From Bacteroidales bacterium UBA4295 (lineage in GTDB: Bacteria; Bacteroidota; Bacteroidia; Bacteroidales; Paludibacteraceae), in assembly GCA_002395805.1 (NCBI GenBank), contig DGVB01000027.1, positions 28,114-92,113 of the forward strand: a stretch of 64,000 nucleotides of DNA. The letters are read 5' to 3'. Position numbers and translations under genes: made by a program. A model generated the notes under the pieces. It was given only the letters and a program-made list of their open reading frames with translations. It made no database searches and was not told the origin of the DNA. Of the stretch, positions 17,999 through 25,957 are shown piece by piece (position 1 is the stretch's first letter; every line of letters starts with the position of its first letter).

Positions 17999-19048
17999 CT
18001 ATTTCTTGCATGCTGCCTCTGCCTCAATTCGCAACTTGTCCAATGCCTCCATGGAAGCGCTATTCGTCGTGTCCATTTGTTCTCTGGTTAAACGGGGAAC
18101 GCGAATAGGGGTACCTACATCGATATTGCTTGGATTGACAATTAGGTCTCTGTTTGCGTCATACAGATACGGCCAGAACCGCTTGTCGCCGTAGAAACGT
18201 TTGGCCATCCATGTCAATCGGCTTCCTTCATGCATCGGCTCTGTGGTAATCAAGTCCGAATAAGGCTCTTCTTCCATTTCCAAATCTCCGGAAATGGCAT
18301 TGAACTCATCTAAAATCTGCTGTTGGGGAATGTCGCCCTCCGGGATTAAATCCAAGTCCGAATGGCTCTCTTCCGCTACCTCTGTATTCTCTTCCGGGAG
18401 AGGCTGTGCTGCGTTCTCTTCTACTTGCTCCGGCTGAGGCTGAGGCGCTGTCATTGATTCCAACAAATTGCTTAACTGGCTGCGGAAGAAGAAATATCCG
18501 CCTACCAGCAACAAGAGTAGAATGAGTACACAAATCAGTACGTCACGCACAAAATGATTTTTCTTTTTCTTTGGCTCTGTCACTATAGCCTCCGGCTCTT
18601 CTACTGTAGCCTCTGGCTCTGTCACTACAGTCTCCGGCCCTTGACCTAAATCAGCCAACAGGCCGACAATCTCATCTGCCTGCTCGCCTAATTTCTTAAT
18701 AGGATCTATCGGAAAATCCCCTTCTATCGGCTTTGAGACCTCACCGTCTACCATGAATCTACCGCTCTCAATCAGTTCCTTCAGTCCAGCTTCCGGCGAG
18801 AAGATGATTTTATTGTATCCTTCGATGATAATTTCTTCACCGGTACTGACATTCACACTCTTGCGCGGGGCAACAGCCTGCAACTTGAATGTACCCAAAC
18901 CGTTGATCTTCACCTGCCGGTCGCTCTTCAGACCTACCACCAACTGGCTTACCAGCGCGTTCAGAAATACACCCGCACTTTTCTCGCTTACGCCGGCACG
19001 TGTAGCCAAGGCGCGACGTAACTCTGTCCAACTTAACTTATCTGCCAT
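17999..19048 (-). CDS. Membrane-anchored HU-like DNA-binding protein with C-terminal LysM-like domain
   Basis: 349 residues. Residues 1-95 are an HU/IHF fold (LSWTELRRALATRAGVSEKS, INGLGTFKLQAV, IIIEGYNKIIFSPE). A Pro/Glu/Val-rich linker follows, then KKKKNHFVRD and one membrane helix (VLICVLILLLLLVGGYFFF, about 165-185). Another acidic linker leads to a LysM-like module (LTWMAKRFYGDKRFWPYLYD, then NPSNIDVGTPIRVPRL). The layout suggests DNA contact in the cytoplasm and glycan contact in the periplasm. It lies 3 bases after a plain HU gene. Proteins of this build are known in Bacteroidetes but their role is not settled. Confidence 0.85.
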   Translation of the reverse strand: MADKLSWTELRRALATRAGVSEKSAGVFLNALVSQLVVGLKSDRQVKINGLGTFKLQAVAPRKSVNVSTGEEIIIEGYNKIIFSPEAGLKELIESGRFMVDGEVSKPIEGDFPIDPIKKLGEQADEIVGLLADLGQGPETVVTEPEATVEEPEAIVTEPKKKKNHFVRDVLICVLILLLLLVGGYFFFRSQLSNLLESMTAPQPQPEQVEENAAQPLPEENTEVAEESHSDLDLIPEGDIPQQQILDEFNAISGDLEMEEEPYSDLITTEPMHEGSRLTWMAKRFYGDKRFWPYLYDANRDLIVNPSNIDVGTPIRVPRLTREQMDTTNSASMEALDKLRIEAEAACKK

Positions 19049-19051
19049 GGC

Positions 19052-19330
19052 TTACACTTTTTTTAATTCGTCTTTGATGTTAGCTACCGGTCTGAATACC
19101 AATTGGTTCTTGCTCGGGATAGCGGTACGCTCTCCTGTCTTGGGATGAACGATGACGCGGGCCTGGCGCTCTTTGATCTCCAACGCACCCAAGCCTTGCA
19201 ACTGAATGGCATTTCCTGCCATCAACTTCTCGCGAATGATTGCATTCGTTGTGCTCAGTAGTTGCTCGGCATCTTTCTTACTCAAACCTGCTGCCTCTGC
19301 AATTAGACTTATCAAATCTTTCGTTAACAT
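19052..19330 (-). CDS. HU family DNA-binding protein
   Basis: 92 residues, full length for HU. The sequence has LISLIAEAAGLSKKDAEQLL in the N-terminal helices, the core GNAIQLQGLGALEIKE, the arm RQARVIVHPKTGERTAIPSK and the final strand LVFRPVANIKDELKKV. HU dimers bend and compact DNA without strong sequence preference. The ATG lies inside the 3' end of rimO (7-base overlap). The following gene carries a second, membrane-tethered HU domain, so the two could form mixed dimers; that is inference. Confidence 0.93.
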   Translation of the reverse strand: MLTKDLISLIAEAAGLSKKDAEQLLSTTNAIIREKLMAGNAIQLQGLGALEIKERQARVIVHPKTGERTAIPSKNQLVFRPVANIKDELKKV

Positions 19331-20730
19331 ATCTCGCCGTATAAATCAAATTCTTCTGCTTTTGTTATTTTTACGCTGTAAAACTCGCCCTCTTTGTACT
19401 GTGTACCTTGTCCCTTTGTACTTATCAGCACTTCGCAATCCACCTCCGGGCTGTCATACTGCGTCCGGCCGATGAAATATTCGCCTTCTTTGCGGTCGAT
19501 AATCACTTTCTCTGTCCTGCCCACAAACCGTTGCATCAACTCGCCGCTGATCTCCTGCTGGATGGCCATCAACTCTGCCGCACGGGCGTCCTTCACCTCC
19601 TGCGGGATATCATCTTTGTAATGCCGGTTAGCATAAGTGCCTTCCTCGTCCGAATAGGCAAAACAACCCATCCGTTCAAATCGCATCTCTCTCACCCATT
19701 TCTTCAACTCTTCAAAATCTTCCTCTGTCTCACCCGGGTGCCCTACCAGTAGCGTCGTCCTGATACATATTCCCGGTACTTTCTCGCGAATCTTGTGTAT
19801 CAACGCATCTTGTTCTGCCCTCGTTATATGCCTTCTCATCAAACCCAGCATATGGTCCGTACAATGCTGCAAGGCGATATCCAGATACTTGCAAACATTC
19901 GCATGTTTCGCCATCACATCCAGCAACTCCTCTGGAAAATCCGTTGGGTAGGCGTAATGCAATCGAATCCATTCAACACCCTCTATCTGCGCCATCTCAT
20001 CAATCAGCTCCGGCAGCAGATGTCGGCCTCTTCCTTCCTCCTTCGTCCTTTCATTTTCATCCTTCAAATCCATCCCGTAGCTGCTCAAATCCTGCGCAAT
20101 GACGTTCAGCTCTTTCACGCCTTGGCTCACCAGCCATCGCACTTCGTCCAATATCTCCTCTTTCGGGCGGCTCGTGTGTCTGCCGGTTATCAGCGGGATC
20201 GCGCAGTACGAACACATTCGGTTGCAGCCCTCGCTAATCTTCAAATACGCGTAATGTCCCGGCGTCGTGAGTTTCCGTTCAGAAGAAGAACAATATTCCC
20301 TTCCTTTCAAGGGTGAAGAGCTCTGCTCGATCGGGCGTCCGGTGGACGGCCGTAGAACATTGTTGGGGGTAGGCTGTCCTACTCCCTCTATCATCTTCAT
20401 AAAATCGAATTTCCCGTAGTACTCATCTACTTCCGGCAATTCTTCTTCCAACTCAGCCCTGTATCGCTCGCTCAGACAGCCCATCACAATCAGCTTCCGC
20501 AGTTTCCCTTTCTTCTTCCGTTCTGCCATCTGGAGTATCATGTTGATACTCTCTTCCTTCGCGTCACCGATAAACCCGCACGTGTTGATCACGCATATCT
20601 CCCCTTTCGGCTCTTCCGCGTCATGCACACATTTCCAGCCTGCCGCCTCCAACTGCCGCATTACACGCTCTGCATCCACCAGGTTCTTCGAGCACCCGAG
20701 CGTTATAAAATCTATCTCTCCTTTCTTCAT
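19324..20730 (-). CDS. rimO: Ribosomal protein S12 methylthiotransferase
   Basis: 468 residues from the ATG at 20730 (MKKGEIDFITLGCSKNLVD); an in-frame TTG at 20736 is less likely. The UPF0004 domain carries Cys in LGCSKN, NTCGF and GCLSE. The radical-SAM domain has CNRMCSYCAIP, and the TRAM domain is at the C-terminus. It methylthiolates an aspartate of ribosomal protein S12. Between GKFDFMKMIEGVG and RKLTTPGHYAYLK there is an insertion of about 30 residues (PTPNNVLRPSTGRPIEQ, then SPLKGREY) absent from relatives I know. A heptamer repeat encodes KGQGTQYKEG in the TRAM region. Confidence 0.95.
   Translation of the reverse strand: MKKGEIDFITLGCSKNLVDAERVMRQLEAAGWKCVHDAEEPKGEICVINTCGFIGDAKEESINMILQMAERKKKGKLRKLIVMGCLSERYRAELEEELPEVDEYYGKFDFMKMIEGVGQPTPNNVLRPSTGRPIEQSSSPLKGREYCSSSERKLTTPGHYAYLKISEGCNRMCSYCAIPLITGRHTSRPKEEILDEVRWLVSQGVKELNVIAQDLSSYGMDLKDENERTKEEGRGRHLLPELIDEMAQIEGVEWIRLHYAYPTDFPEELLDVMAKHANVCKYLDIALQHCTDHMLGLMRRHITRAEQDALIHKIREKVPGICIRTTLLVGHPGETEEDFEELKKWVREMRFERMGCFAYSDEEGTYANRHYKDDIPQEVKDARAAELMAIQQEISGELMQRFVGRTEKVIIDRKEGEYFIGRTQYDSPEVDCEVLISTKGQGTQYKEGEFYSVKITKAEEFDLYGEIC
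19391..19422. repeat. 7-bp GTACAAG-type repeat translated within rimO
   Basis: Minus-strand units AGTACAA, AGGGACA, AGGTACA, CAGTACA encode STKGQGTQYKEG in the TRAM domain, between two beta strands. Confidence 0.75.
20280..20370 (-). repeat. In-frame inserted palindromic element within rimO
   Basis: The stretch between two conserved RimO segments is about 90 bases, an exact reading-frame insertion. It contains a short inverted repeat around CCCTTGAAAGGAAGGG on the coding strand. Its product, including SPLKGREY, resembles the low-complexity peptides made by palindromic repeats in other Bacteroidetes. Boundaries are approximate. Confidence 0.5.
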
Positions 20731-20749
20731 TTCCAAGCGGTATTTTTTT

Positions 20750-20889
20750 CGAAAGCCTTCGCTCTGATGAGCGATACAGTATATACCCGGTTGAAACGTT
20801 GTGGAGCGTGTGGGGGACGCGGAACACGAGTACGGGGCAGTACGTTTTCAGAGGGTATATACGCTATCTGCATAGTTATAAGGCTTTCG
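20750..20889. repeat. 140-bp imperfect palindrome, possible MITE
   Basis: The left arm (20750-20788) starts CGAAAGCCTT and ends GTATATACCC. The right arm (20853-20889) starts GGGTATATAC and ends AAGGCTTTCG. The termini are perfect 10-bp inverted repeats and the inner ends are inverted repeats too. A further inner pair (TGAAACGT near 20792 and ACGTTTTCA near 20842) continues the hairpin. It fills nearly all of the gap between recQ and rimO and contains no gene. It could be a miniature inverted-repeat element or a structured RNA. Confidence 0.65.
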
Positions 20890-20910
20890 TAAATAAAAAA
20901 CGTGCTTTCA

Positions 20911-23094
20911 TTAATTTCCCAAATCGCAGTGGAACTTCAGCCTTACCAGCCGCACATGCATCTCGTCGTAATAATCCTCGCCGAGTTCCTCCATCGCTTT
21001 CTTGATATTGTCGTCCTCCGCGGTCTTGAAGTAGTCGTATATCTCCTCTTCCTCGTCGGGGTCAACTACTTCTTTGATGAAATAATTGATGTTGATCTTC
21101 GTTCCGCTGAAAACAATCGCCTCCAACTCGTCCATCATCTCTTCCATCGACATGCCGCAACTCTCTGCTAAATCGTCCAGATCCACACGACGGTCGATGG
21201 CTTGGATAATCTGTTTCTTGCGCGTCGATTTCTTCGCTACGGTACGTATCCGCAAATCCTCCGGACGGATGATCTCGTTCTCGTCTACGTATTCCTTTAT
21301 CACACGCAGGAACTCGTCGCCGTAGCGCTTGGCCTTGGCTACACCCACACCCGGAATGGTCAGCAACTCTTCCATCGTAATAGGATAAGTGGTTGCCATC
21401 GCCTCCAGACTCGGATCTTGGAAAATGACGAACGGAGGAACATCGTTCTTTTTGGCTACCTTGCGGCGGATATCTTTCAGAATGGAGAAGAGTACCTCGT
21501 CGGCGGCTGCACAGGTCGCACCTGCGCCTTCCATCATCTCATCGTCTTCATCGTGAACCTCAATCGGAACTTCGAATTTACCGGCTCTGCGGATGAATTT
21601 CAAACCGTCTTTCTGTAACTTGAGATCGCCGTAACTGTCCACATCTTTTTTGATCATCCCTACCAGCAGAGCCTGGCGTAAGATGGCATGCAGCGTGCTT
21701 TCTTCTACATCGCTTGCGGCGCCGAAATTGTCCAACTCGTCGTGGTGATAACTCATCACTTCGGCTGTCTGGTTGCCGTGAAGGATATCGACGATATGTT
21801 CTGCTTTGTGATGCTCGTTCACTTGCTGGATCGTCTCCAATGCTATCTGAAGCAACTCACTCGCATCTACCATCTTGTAGGTCTTCCGGCAGTTGTCGCA
21901 GTTGCCGCAATTCTCTTCGTTGTATTCCTCTCCGAAATAGTGCAGCAGCAGTTTCCGGCGGCAGATCGTACTCTCTGCATAACTCTGTGTCTCAAACAGC
22001 AGCTGGTTGCCGATGCCTATTTCTTTCGGTGTCTTGTCTTTCTGGAATCTCCGCAAACGCTCGATATCATCCGGGCTGTAGAAACAGATACACTGGCCTT
22101 CGCCGCCGTCGCGGCCTGCACGGCCTGTCTCCTGGTAATAACCCTCCAAACTCTTCGGAATGTCGTAGTGTACCACAAAACGCACATCCGGTTTGTCAAT
22201 ACCCATACCGAAAGCGATTGTAGCTACGATCACTTGACATTCTTCCATCAAAAACGCATCCTGGTTAGCGCTTCTCGTCGCTGCGTCCATGCCTGCGTGG
22301 TAAGCACGTGCGCTAATTCCGTTCACTTGCAGCACTTGCGCCAGATCCTCCACTTCTTTCCGAGCCAGACAATAGACGATACCGCTCTTGCCGTCCATAC
22401 TGCGTATATAACGCACCAGATCCTTATCCACATCGGCGGTCTTCGGACGTACCTCATAATACAGATTCGGACGGTTGAAACTGCTCTTGAATACGGTCGC
22501 ATCCAGCATGCCTAAATTCTTCTGGATATCTTTCTGAACCTTCGGAGTTGCTGTTGCTGTCAACGCAATAATAGGTGCTTTGCCGATACGCTGAACCATA
22601 CTGCGGATCTGGCTGTACTCCGGTCTGAAATCATGCCCCCACTCCGAGATACAATGAGCCTCGTCAACTGCGTAGAAACTGATCTTTACGCCTTTCAAAA
22701 AGTCCACGTTCTCTGCTTTCTGCAAACTCTCCGGAGCCAGATACAGCAGTTTCGTCTTGCCCGCCAGTACATCATCCTTCACGGCATTAATCTCGCCTCG
22801 GCTCAGACTTGAGTTGATAAAATGCGCTACGCCTTCTTCTTCCGAGTAGTTCCGCATCGCGTCCACCTGGTTCTTCATTAACGCAATCAACGGCGATATC
22901 ACTATCGCAACACCGTCCATGATCAAAGACGGTAACTGGAAGCACAAACTCTTTCCGCCACCCGTCGGCATCAACACAAACGTGTCCTTGCCCTCTATCA
23001 CATTGCGGATGATGGCTTCCTGATTGCCCTTGAACGTGTCAAAACCAAAATAGGTCTGAAGCGCATTTATTAATTCTTCGTGTGTTACATTCAT
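20911..23094 (-). CDS. recQ: ATP-dependent DNA helicase RecQ
   Basis: 727 residues. Helicase motifs: MPTGGGKSLCFQLP (Walker A), VDEAHCISEWGHDFRPEY (DEAH), FGMGIDKPDVRFVVHYD and ETGRAGRDG. The RQC zinc module has Cys in TICRRKLLLHYFG and NCGNCDNC. An HRDC domain follows (about 525-605), then a C-terminal segment (IQAIDRRVDLDDLAESCG) that is usual in Bacteroidetes RecQ. It unwinds DNA 3' to 5' in recombination and fork repair. A consensus promoter lies directly upstream (23118-23148). Confidence 0.96.
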   Translation of the reverse strand: MNVTHEELINALQTYFGFDTFKGNQEAIIRNVIEGKDTFVLMPTGGGKSLCFQLPSLIMDGVAIVISPLIALMKNQVDAMRNYSEEEGVAHFINSSLSRGEINAVKDDVLAGKTKLLYLAPESLQKAENVDFLKGVKISFYAVDEAHCISEWGHDFRPEYSQIRSMVQRIGKAPIIALTATATPKVQKDIQKNLGMLDATVFKSSFNRPNLYYEVRPKTADVDKDLVRYIRSMDGKSGIVYCLARKEVEDLAQVLQVNGISARAYHAGMDAATRSANQDAFLMEECQVIVATIAFGMGIDKPDVRFVVHYDIPKSLEGYYQETGRAGRDGGEGQCICFYSPDDIERLRRFQKDKTPKEIGIGNQLLFETQSYAESTICRRKLLLHYFGEEYNEENCGNCDNCRKTYKMVDASELLQIALETIQQVNEHHKAEHIVDILHGNQTAEVMSYHHDELDNFGAASDVEESTLHAILRQALLVGMIKKDVDSYGDLKLQKDGLKFIRRAGKFEVPIEVHDEDDEMMEGAGATCAAADEVLFSILKDIRRKVAKKNDVPPFVIFQDPSLEAMATTYPITMEELLTIPGVGVAKAKRYGDEFLRVIKEYVDENEIIRPEDLRIRTVAKKSTRKKQIIQAIDRRVDLDDLAESCGMSMEEMMDELEAIVFSGTKININYFIKEVVDPDEEEEIYDYFKTAEDDNIKKAMEELGEDYYDEMHVRLVRLKFHCDLGN

Positions 23095-23117
23095 GATCTA
23101 AATATTCAATTTGGGCG

Positions 23118-23148
23118 CAAAGGTACAACTTATTTTTTATATATGCAA
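23118..23148 (-). promoter_or_regulatory. Bacteroidetes-type promoter for recQ
   Basis: On the minus strand, TTG (23148-23146), 20 bases, then TACCTTTG (23125-23118), about 25 bases before the recQ ATG. Confidence 0.8.
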
Positions 23149-23283
23149 GTACATTTGTCTTTTTTTACAAAAAATCTCTTTTCTTTCTCTTCATCCCATG
23201 CCCTTCGCCACTTTCCTGCCTCTCCATCCGCACCATTTTCCCGCTCTCTTGTCACCCTTCAATAGGGCTGAAATTGGGATCAT

Positions 23284-23327
23284 CCCATAGGATACCCATA
23301 GGATACCCATAGGATACCCATAGGATA
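23284..23327. repeat. 11-bp tandem repeat, four perfect copies of CCCATAGGATA
   Basis: Four exact consecutive copies with no spacer. It is the most regular of the six 11-bp-phased arrays in this window. Confidence 0.97.
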
Positions 23328-23541
23328 ACTGACGTCTTTTGTACATATTGCGCTTTTTCTATATATATACATAGTATATATATACTTTTTCGCGAGTTTT
23401 TCGAAAAAATGAATGATTTTGATCATTACTTTTCCCCTTGAAACCAACGTCCGATACTGCTGTTTGTGATTCGTTTATCGAAAGATTTCGGTATGTTTCG
23501 AACAAAAAAAATACAAAAATTTCAAAAAATGAACAAAACTC

Positions 23542-23572
23542 TTGCGAGTTCGAAAAAAAAGTAGTAATTTTG
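23542..23572 (+). promoter_or_regulatory. Bacteroidetes-type promoter for the MFS-SusCD locus
   Basis: TTG (23542-23544), 20 bases, then TAATTTTG (23565-23572), 46 bases before the MFS ATG. Confidence 0.8.
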
Positions 23573-23618
23573 TGCTCGATTTTGTAATATACATTTTACA
23601 AATAATACTAAAAATACC

Positions 23619-24968
23619 ATGCAGAAACGGAATTTATCCTTTGCACAACTCTTTAATTTGAGTTTTGGATTTTTCGGAGTACAGATTGCTTACGCGCTGC
23701 AAAGCGCCAATATCTCCCGTATTTTTGCTACATTGGGCGCTGACCCCCACACCCTGAGTTTCTTCTGGATCTTGCCGCCGTTGATGGGCATGATCGTGCA
23801 GCCTCTCGTAGGCAAGTATTCGGACAAGACATGGACGCCGCTCGGGCGTCGTAAACCTTATTTGCTCGTGGGCGCGCTCATAGCGGTCGCTGTGATGCTG
23901 CTGCTACCGAATGCAGGAAATTTCTCATTCGCGCAAGCGGCTTTTCTCGGCTTGAATGCTGCCATGTGGTTCGGACTCTTTAGCCTTATGTTCCTCGACA
24001 CCTCGATCAACATCGCTATGCAACCCTTCAAAATGATGGTCGGCGACATGGTCAACGAGGAGCAAAAGGGTACGGCTTATGCCATTCAATCTGCGCTCTG
24101 TAACGCAGGTTCGGTCGTTGGTTACCTATTCCCGATCTTCTTTACCTGGATCGGTATTGCCAACACGGCGCCGGAAGGTGTCATCCCGGATTCTGTTAAA
24201 TGGTCTTTCTATGCCGGAGCGGCAATCCTAATCCTCTGCTGCCTCTATACTTTTGCTACGGTGAAGGAGCTTGATCCTGCCGAATACGCGGAGTTCCACG
24301 GCCTTAAAGATGCTGACAAGTCCGACAAATCCGATAAGTCCGAAGAGAAAGGATTCATTACGCTTCTTAAAGAAGCGCCATCCGCTTTCTGGACGGTCGG
24401 TCTCGTTCAGTTCTTCTGCTGGGCGGCGTTCATGTATATGTGGACCTATTCTAATGGAGCCATCGCTATCAACTGCTTTGGTTGGGATGGTATAAATGCT
24501 GCTGATGCTGCCTTCCAGGATGCTGGAGGATGGGTCGGAGTGGTCTTCTGCGTACAGGCCGTTGGCTCGCTCCTGTGGGCTGCTTTCCTGCCGAAACTGG
24601 AGCATTGGACAGGAAACAAAGGTGCATATGCCATCTCCCTGCTCGTAGGTGCGATCGGTTTTATCTCGATCTGGTTTGTAACGAACCAATACGTCCTCTT
24701 CCTTAGCTACGCACTCATCGGAGCGGCTTGGGCTGCTATGCTGGCTCTGCCGTTCACGATTGTTACCAACGCTATCAAGGGTGGAAACATGGGATACTAC
24801 CTCGGCCTCTTCAACTGCACGATTTGTATTCCGCAGATTGTTGCAGCCCTCTGCGGAGGTCTCCTCCTTAAATATATATGCGCGCACGTGCAAGCCGGTA
24901 TGCTCGTCGTAGCTGGTGTGCTGCTCGTCCTCGGCGCTGCGTCCGTGTTCCTTATTAAAGAAAAATAA
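23619..24968 (+). CDS. MFS sugar transporter (SLC45/maltose-sucrose type)
   Basis: 449 residues with about 12 membrane helices. Diagnostic stretches: NLSFGFFGVQIAYALQSANI, PLVGKYSDKTWTPLGRRKPY (loop 2-3 motif of the MFS) and a central hydrophilic loop DADKSDKSDKSEEKG with a near-exact repeat. Relatives in Bacteroidetes lie next to SusCD loci and bring maltose-type disaccharides across the inner membrane. It is the first gene of this rightward operon, 18 bases before the lipoprotein gene, and has its own promoter upstream. Confidence 0.88.
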   Translation: MQKRNLSFAQLFNLSFGFFGVQIAYALQSANISRIFATLGADPHTLSFFWILPPLMGMIVQPLVGKYSDKTWTPLGRRKPYLLVGALIAVAVMLLLPNAGNFSFAQAAFLGLNAAMWFGLFSLMFLDTSINIAMQPFKMMVGDMVNEEQKGTAYAIQSALCNAGSVVGYLFPIFFTWIGIANTAPEGVIPDSVKWSFYAGAAILILCCLYTFATVKELDPAEYAEFHGLKDADKSDKSDKSEEKGFITLLKEAPSAFWTVGLVQFFCWAAFMYMWTYSNGAIAINCFGWDGINAADAAFQDAGGWVGVVFCVQAVGSLLWAAFLPKLEHWTGNKGAYAISLLVGAIGFISIWFVTNQYVLFLSYALIGAAWAAMLALPFTIVTNAIKGGNMGYYLGLFNCTICIPQIVAALCGGLLLKYICAHVQAGMLVVAGVLLVLGAASVFLIKEK

Positions 24969-24986
24969 CTAACTAAAATATCTATT

Positions 24987-25922
24987 ATGAAAAACAAACT
25001 ACTTGTTTCTTTATTCGCATCTGCGATAGCGGTATCCGCTTTCACTTCTTGCGAAACCAAGTCGAACGTGACAGATGTGTGCTCCGACATGATCAAGGAG
25101 AGCATGCATAGTGCTCCGCGTAGCCTCGTGAAACTGGACAAACACGTTCTCTCTATCGTGGAGTATGAGTTCGCGGGGGGCGTAAACGACAATCGTTTGC
25201 TCTATCGTTCACTCGTCTTCGGAGACGGTTCTTTCTCTCCTAAAAAAGTGGATACACTCCTTTATACCTACGGTGAGTGGCAGGAGCATAACACGCAGTT
25301 TACGCTGATTGTTACTCCGAAAGAAGGAGAACCTTACACCCTGATCTACAGAGGCAACGCTTTCATCACTCCCGAAGGAAAAACCATCGGTGGTGAGGCT
25401 ACGGACAATGTGGCACGCGTCGAGAAATTTGAGAAAGTCATCAACTGCCTGCCCAATACCAAATGGGAAGGTCTCTATGAGGCTGAATATGTGCTGGATA
25501 GCGTGTTCCGTGATTCTGTCCGTACAACTTTTATCCCGCCTATGACTTTTATTACCGATACGATCCAGATATTTGACAGAATGGATACCGTCTCGGCGGA
25601 CACTACCTGTTATTATACCCTGGAGTTCAACCGCGATGCTACTACTTTCGCTAATACCGGACATTACTATCGTAAGGAGGTTCGTACCAAATACGATAAG
25701 AAAACCCATACCTGTGATACACTTAGCGTTAAAGTGAAAGAGTATGATAGCAACTGGTTTATTGATGGCTTCTCTTCGGATTCCCGATTCTCTATCGGTT
25801 TCCTTAGCGCTACGCCTAATGTAGAAGGTGATGCGCTCAGCATCTCCAAATTCGTCATGAATGATGCCGTTAAACCGGATGGCTTCTTGTACAATGGCGC
25901 TACATTCCATCGCCTTCCTTAA
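24987..25922 (+). CDS. Hypothetical lipoprotein in the SusCD operon
   Basis: 311 residues. The signal peptide ends in the lipobox AFTSC (Cys near residue 22), so it is a lipoprotein. The mature part is mostly beta strand with repeated charged turns (FVTPEGKTIGG-like and KYDKKTHTCDTL). I do not recognise the family. It lies between the sugar transporter and SusC genes, so it may be a surface or periplasmic accessory of glycan uptake; that is inferred from position only. Confidence 0.75.
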   Translation: MKNKLLVSLFASAIAVSAFTSCETKSNVTDVCSDMIKESMHSAPRSLVKLDKHVLSIVEYEFAGGVNDNRLLYRSLVFGDGSFSPKKVDTLLYTYGEWQEHNTQFTLIVTPKEGEPYTLIYRGNAFITPEGKTIGGEATDNVARVEKFEKVINCLPNTKWEGLYEAEYVLDSVFRDSVRTTFIPPMTFITDTIQIFDRMDTVSADTTCYYTLEFNRDATTFANTGHYYRKEVRTKYDKKTHTCDTLSVKVKEYDSNWFIDGFSSDSRFSIGFLSATPNVEGDALSISKFVMNDAVKPDGFLYNGATFHRLP

Positions 25923-25957
25923 CCTGTTAATTCAACGAATCTAAATAATACGCAACA

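Larger units (their letters stand above)
23095..23618. other. Divergent intergenic region between recQ and the sugar-uptake locus
   Basis: 524 bases with no gene. It holds the recQ promoter at the left, a 4-copy 11-bp repeat (23284-23327), an alternating TA tract near 23360-23390, an A-rich stretch, and the rightward promoter at 23542-23572. Confidence 0.8.

Noticed and set aside
20764..20800. CTGATGA followed by GAAAC in the palindromic element, like a hammerhead ribozyme core
   Set aside because: Stem II would not pair (GC against TT) and no UH cleavage site flanked by a stem I complement is found.
23284..23327. CRISPR array
   Set aside because: The 11-bp units are directly adjacent with no spacers, and no cas genes are present. 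The same holds for the other arrays.
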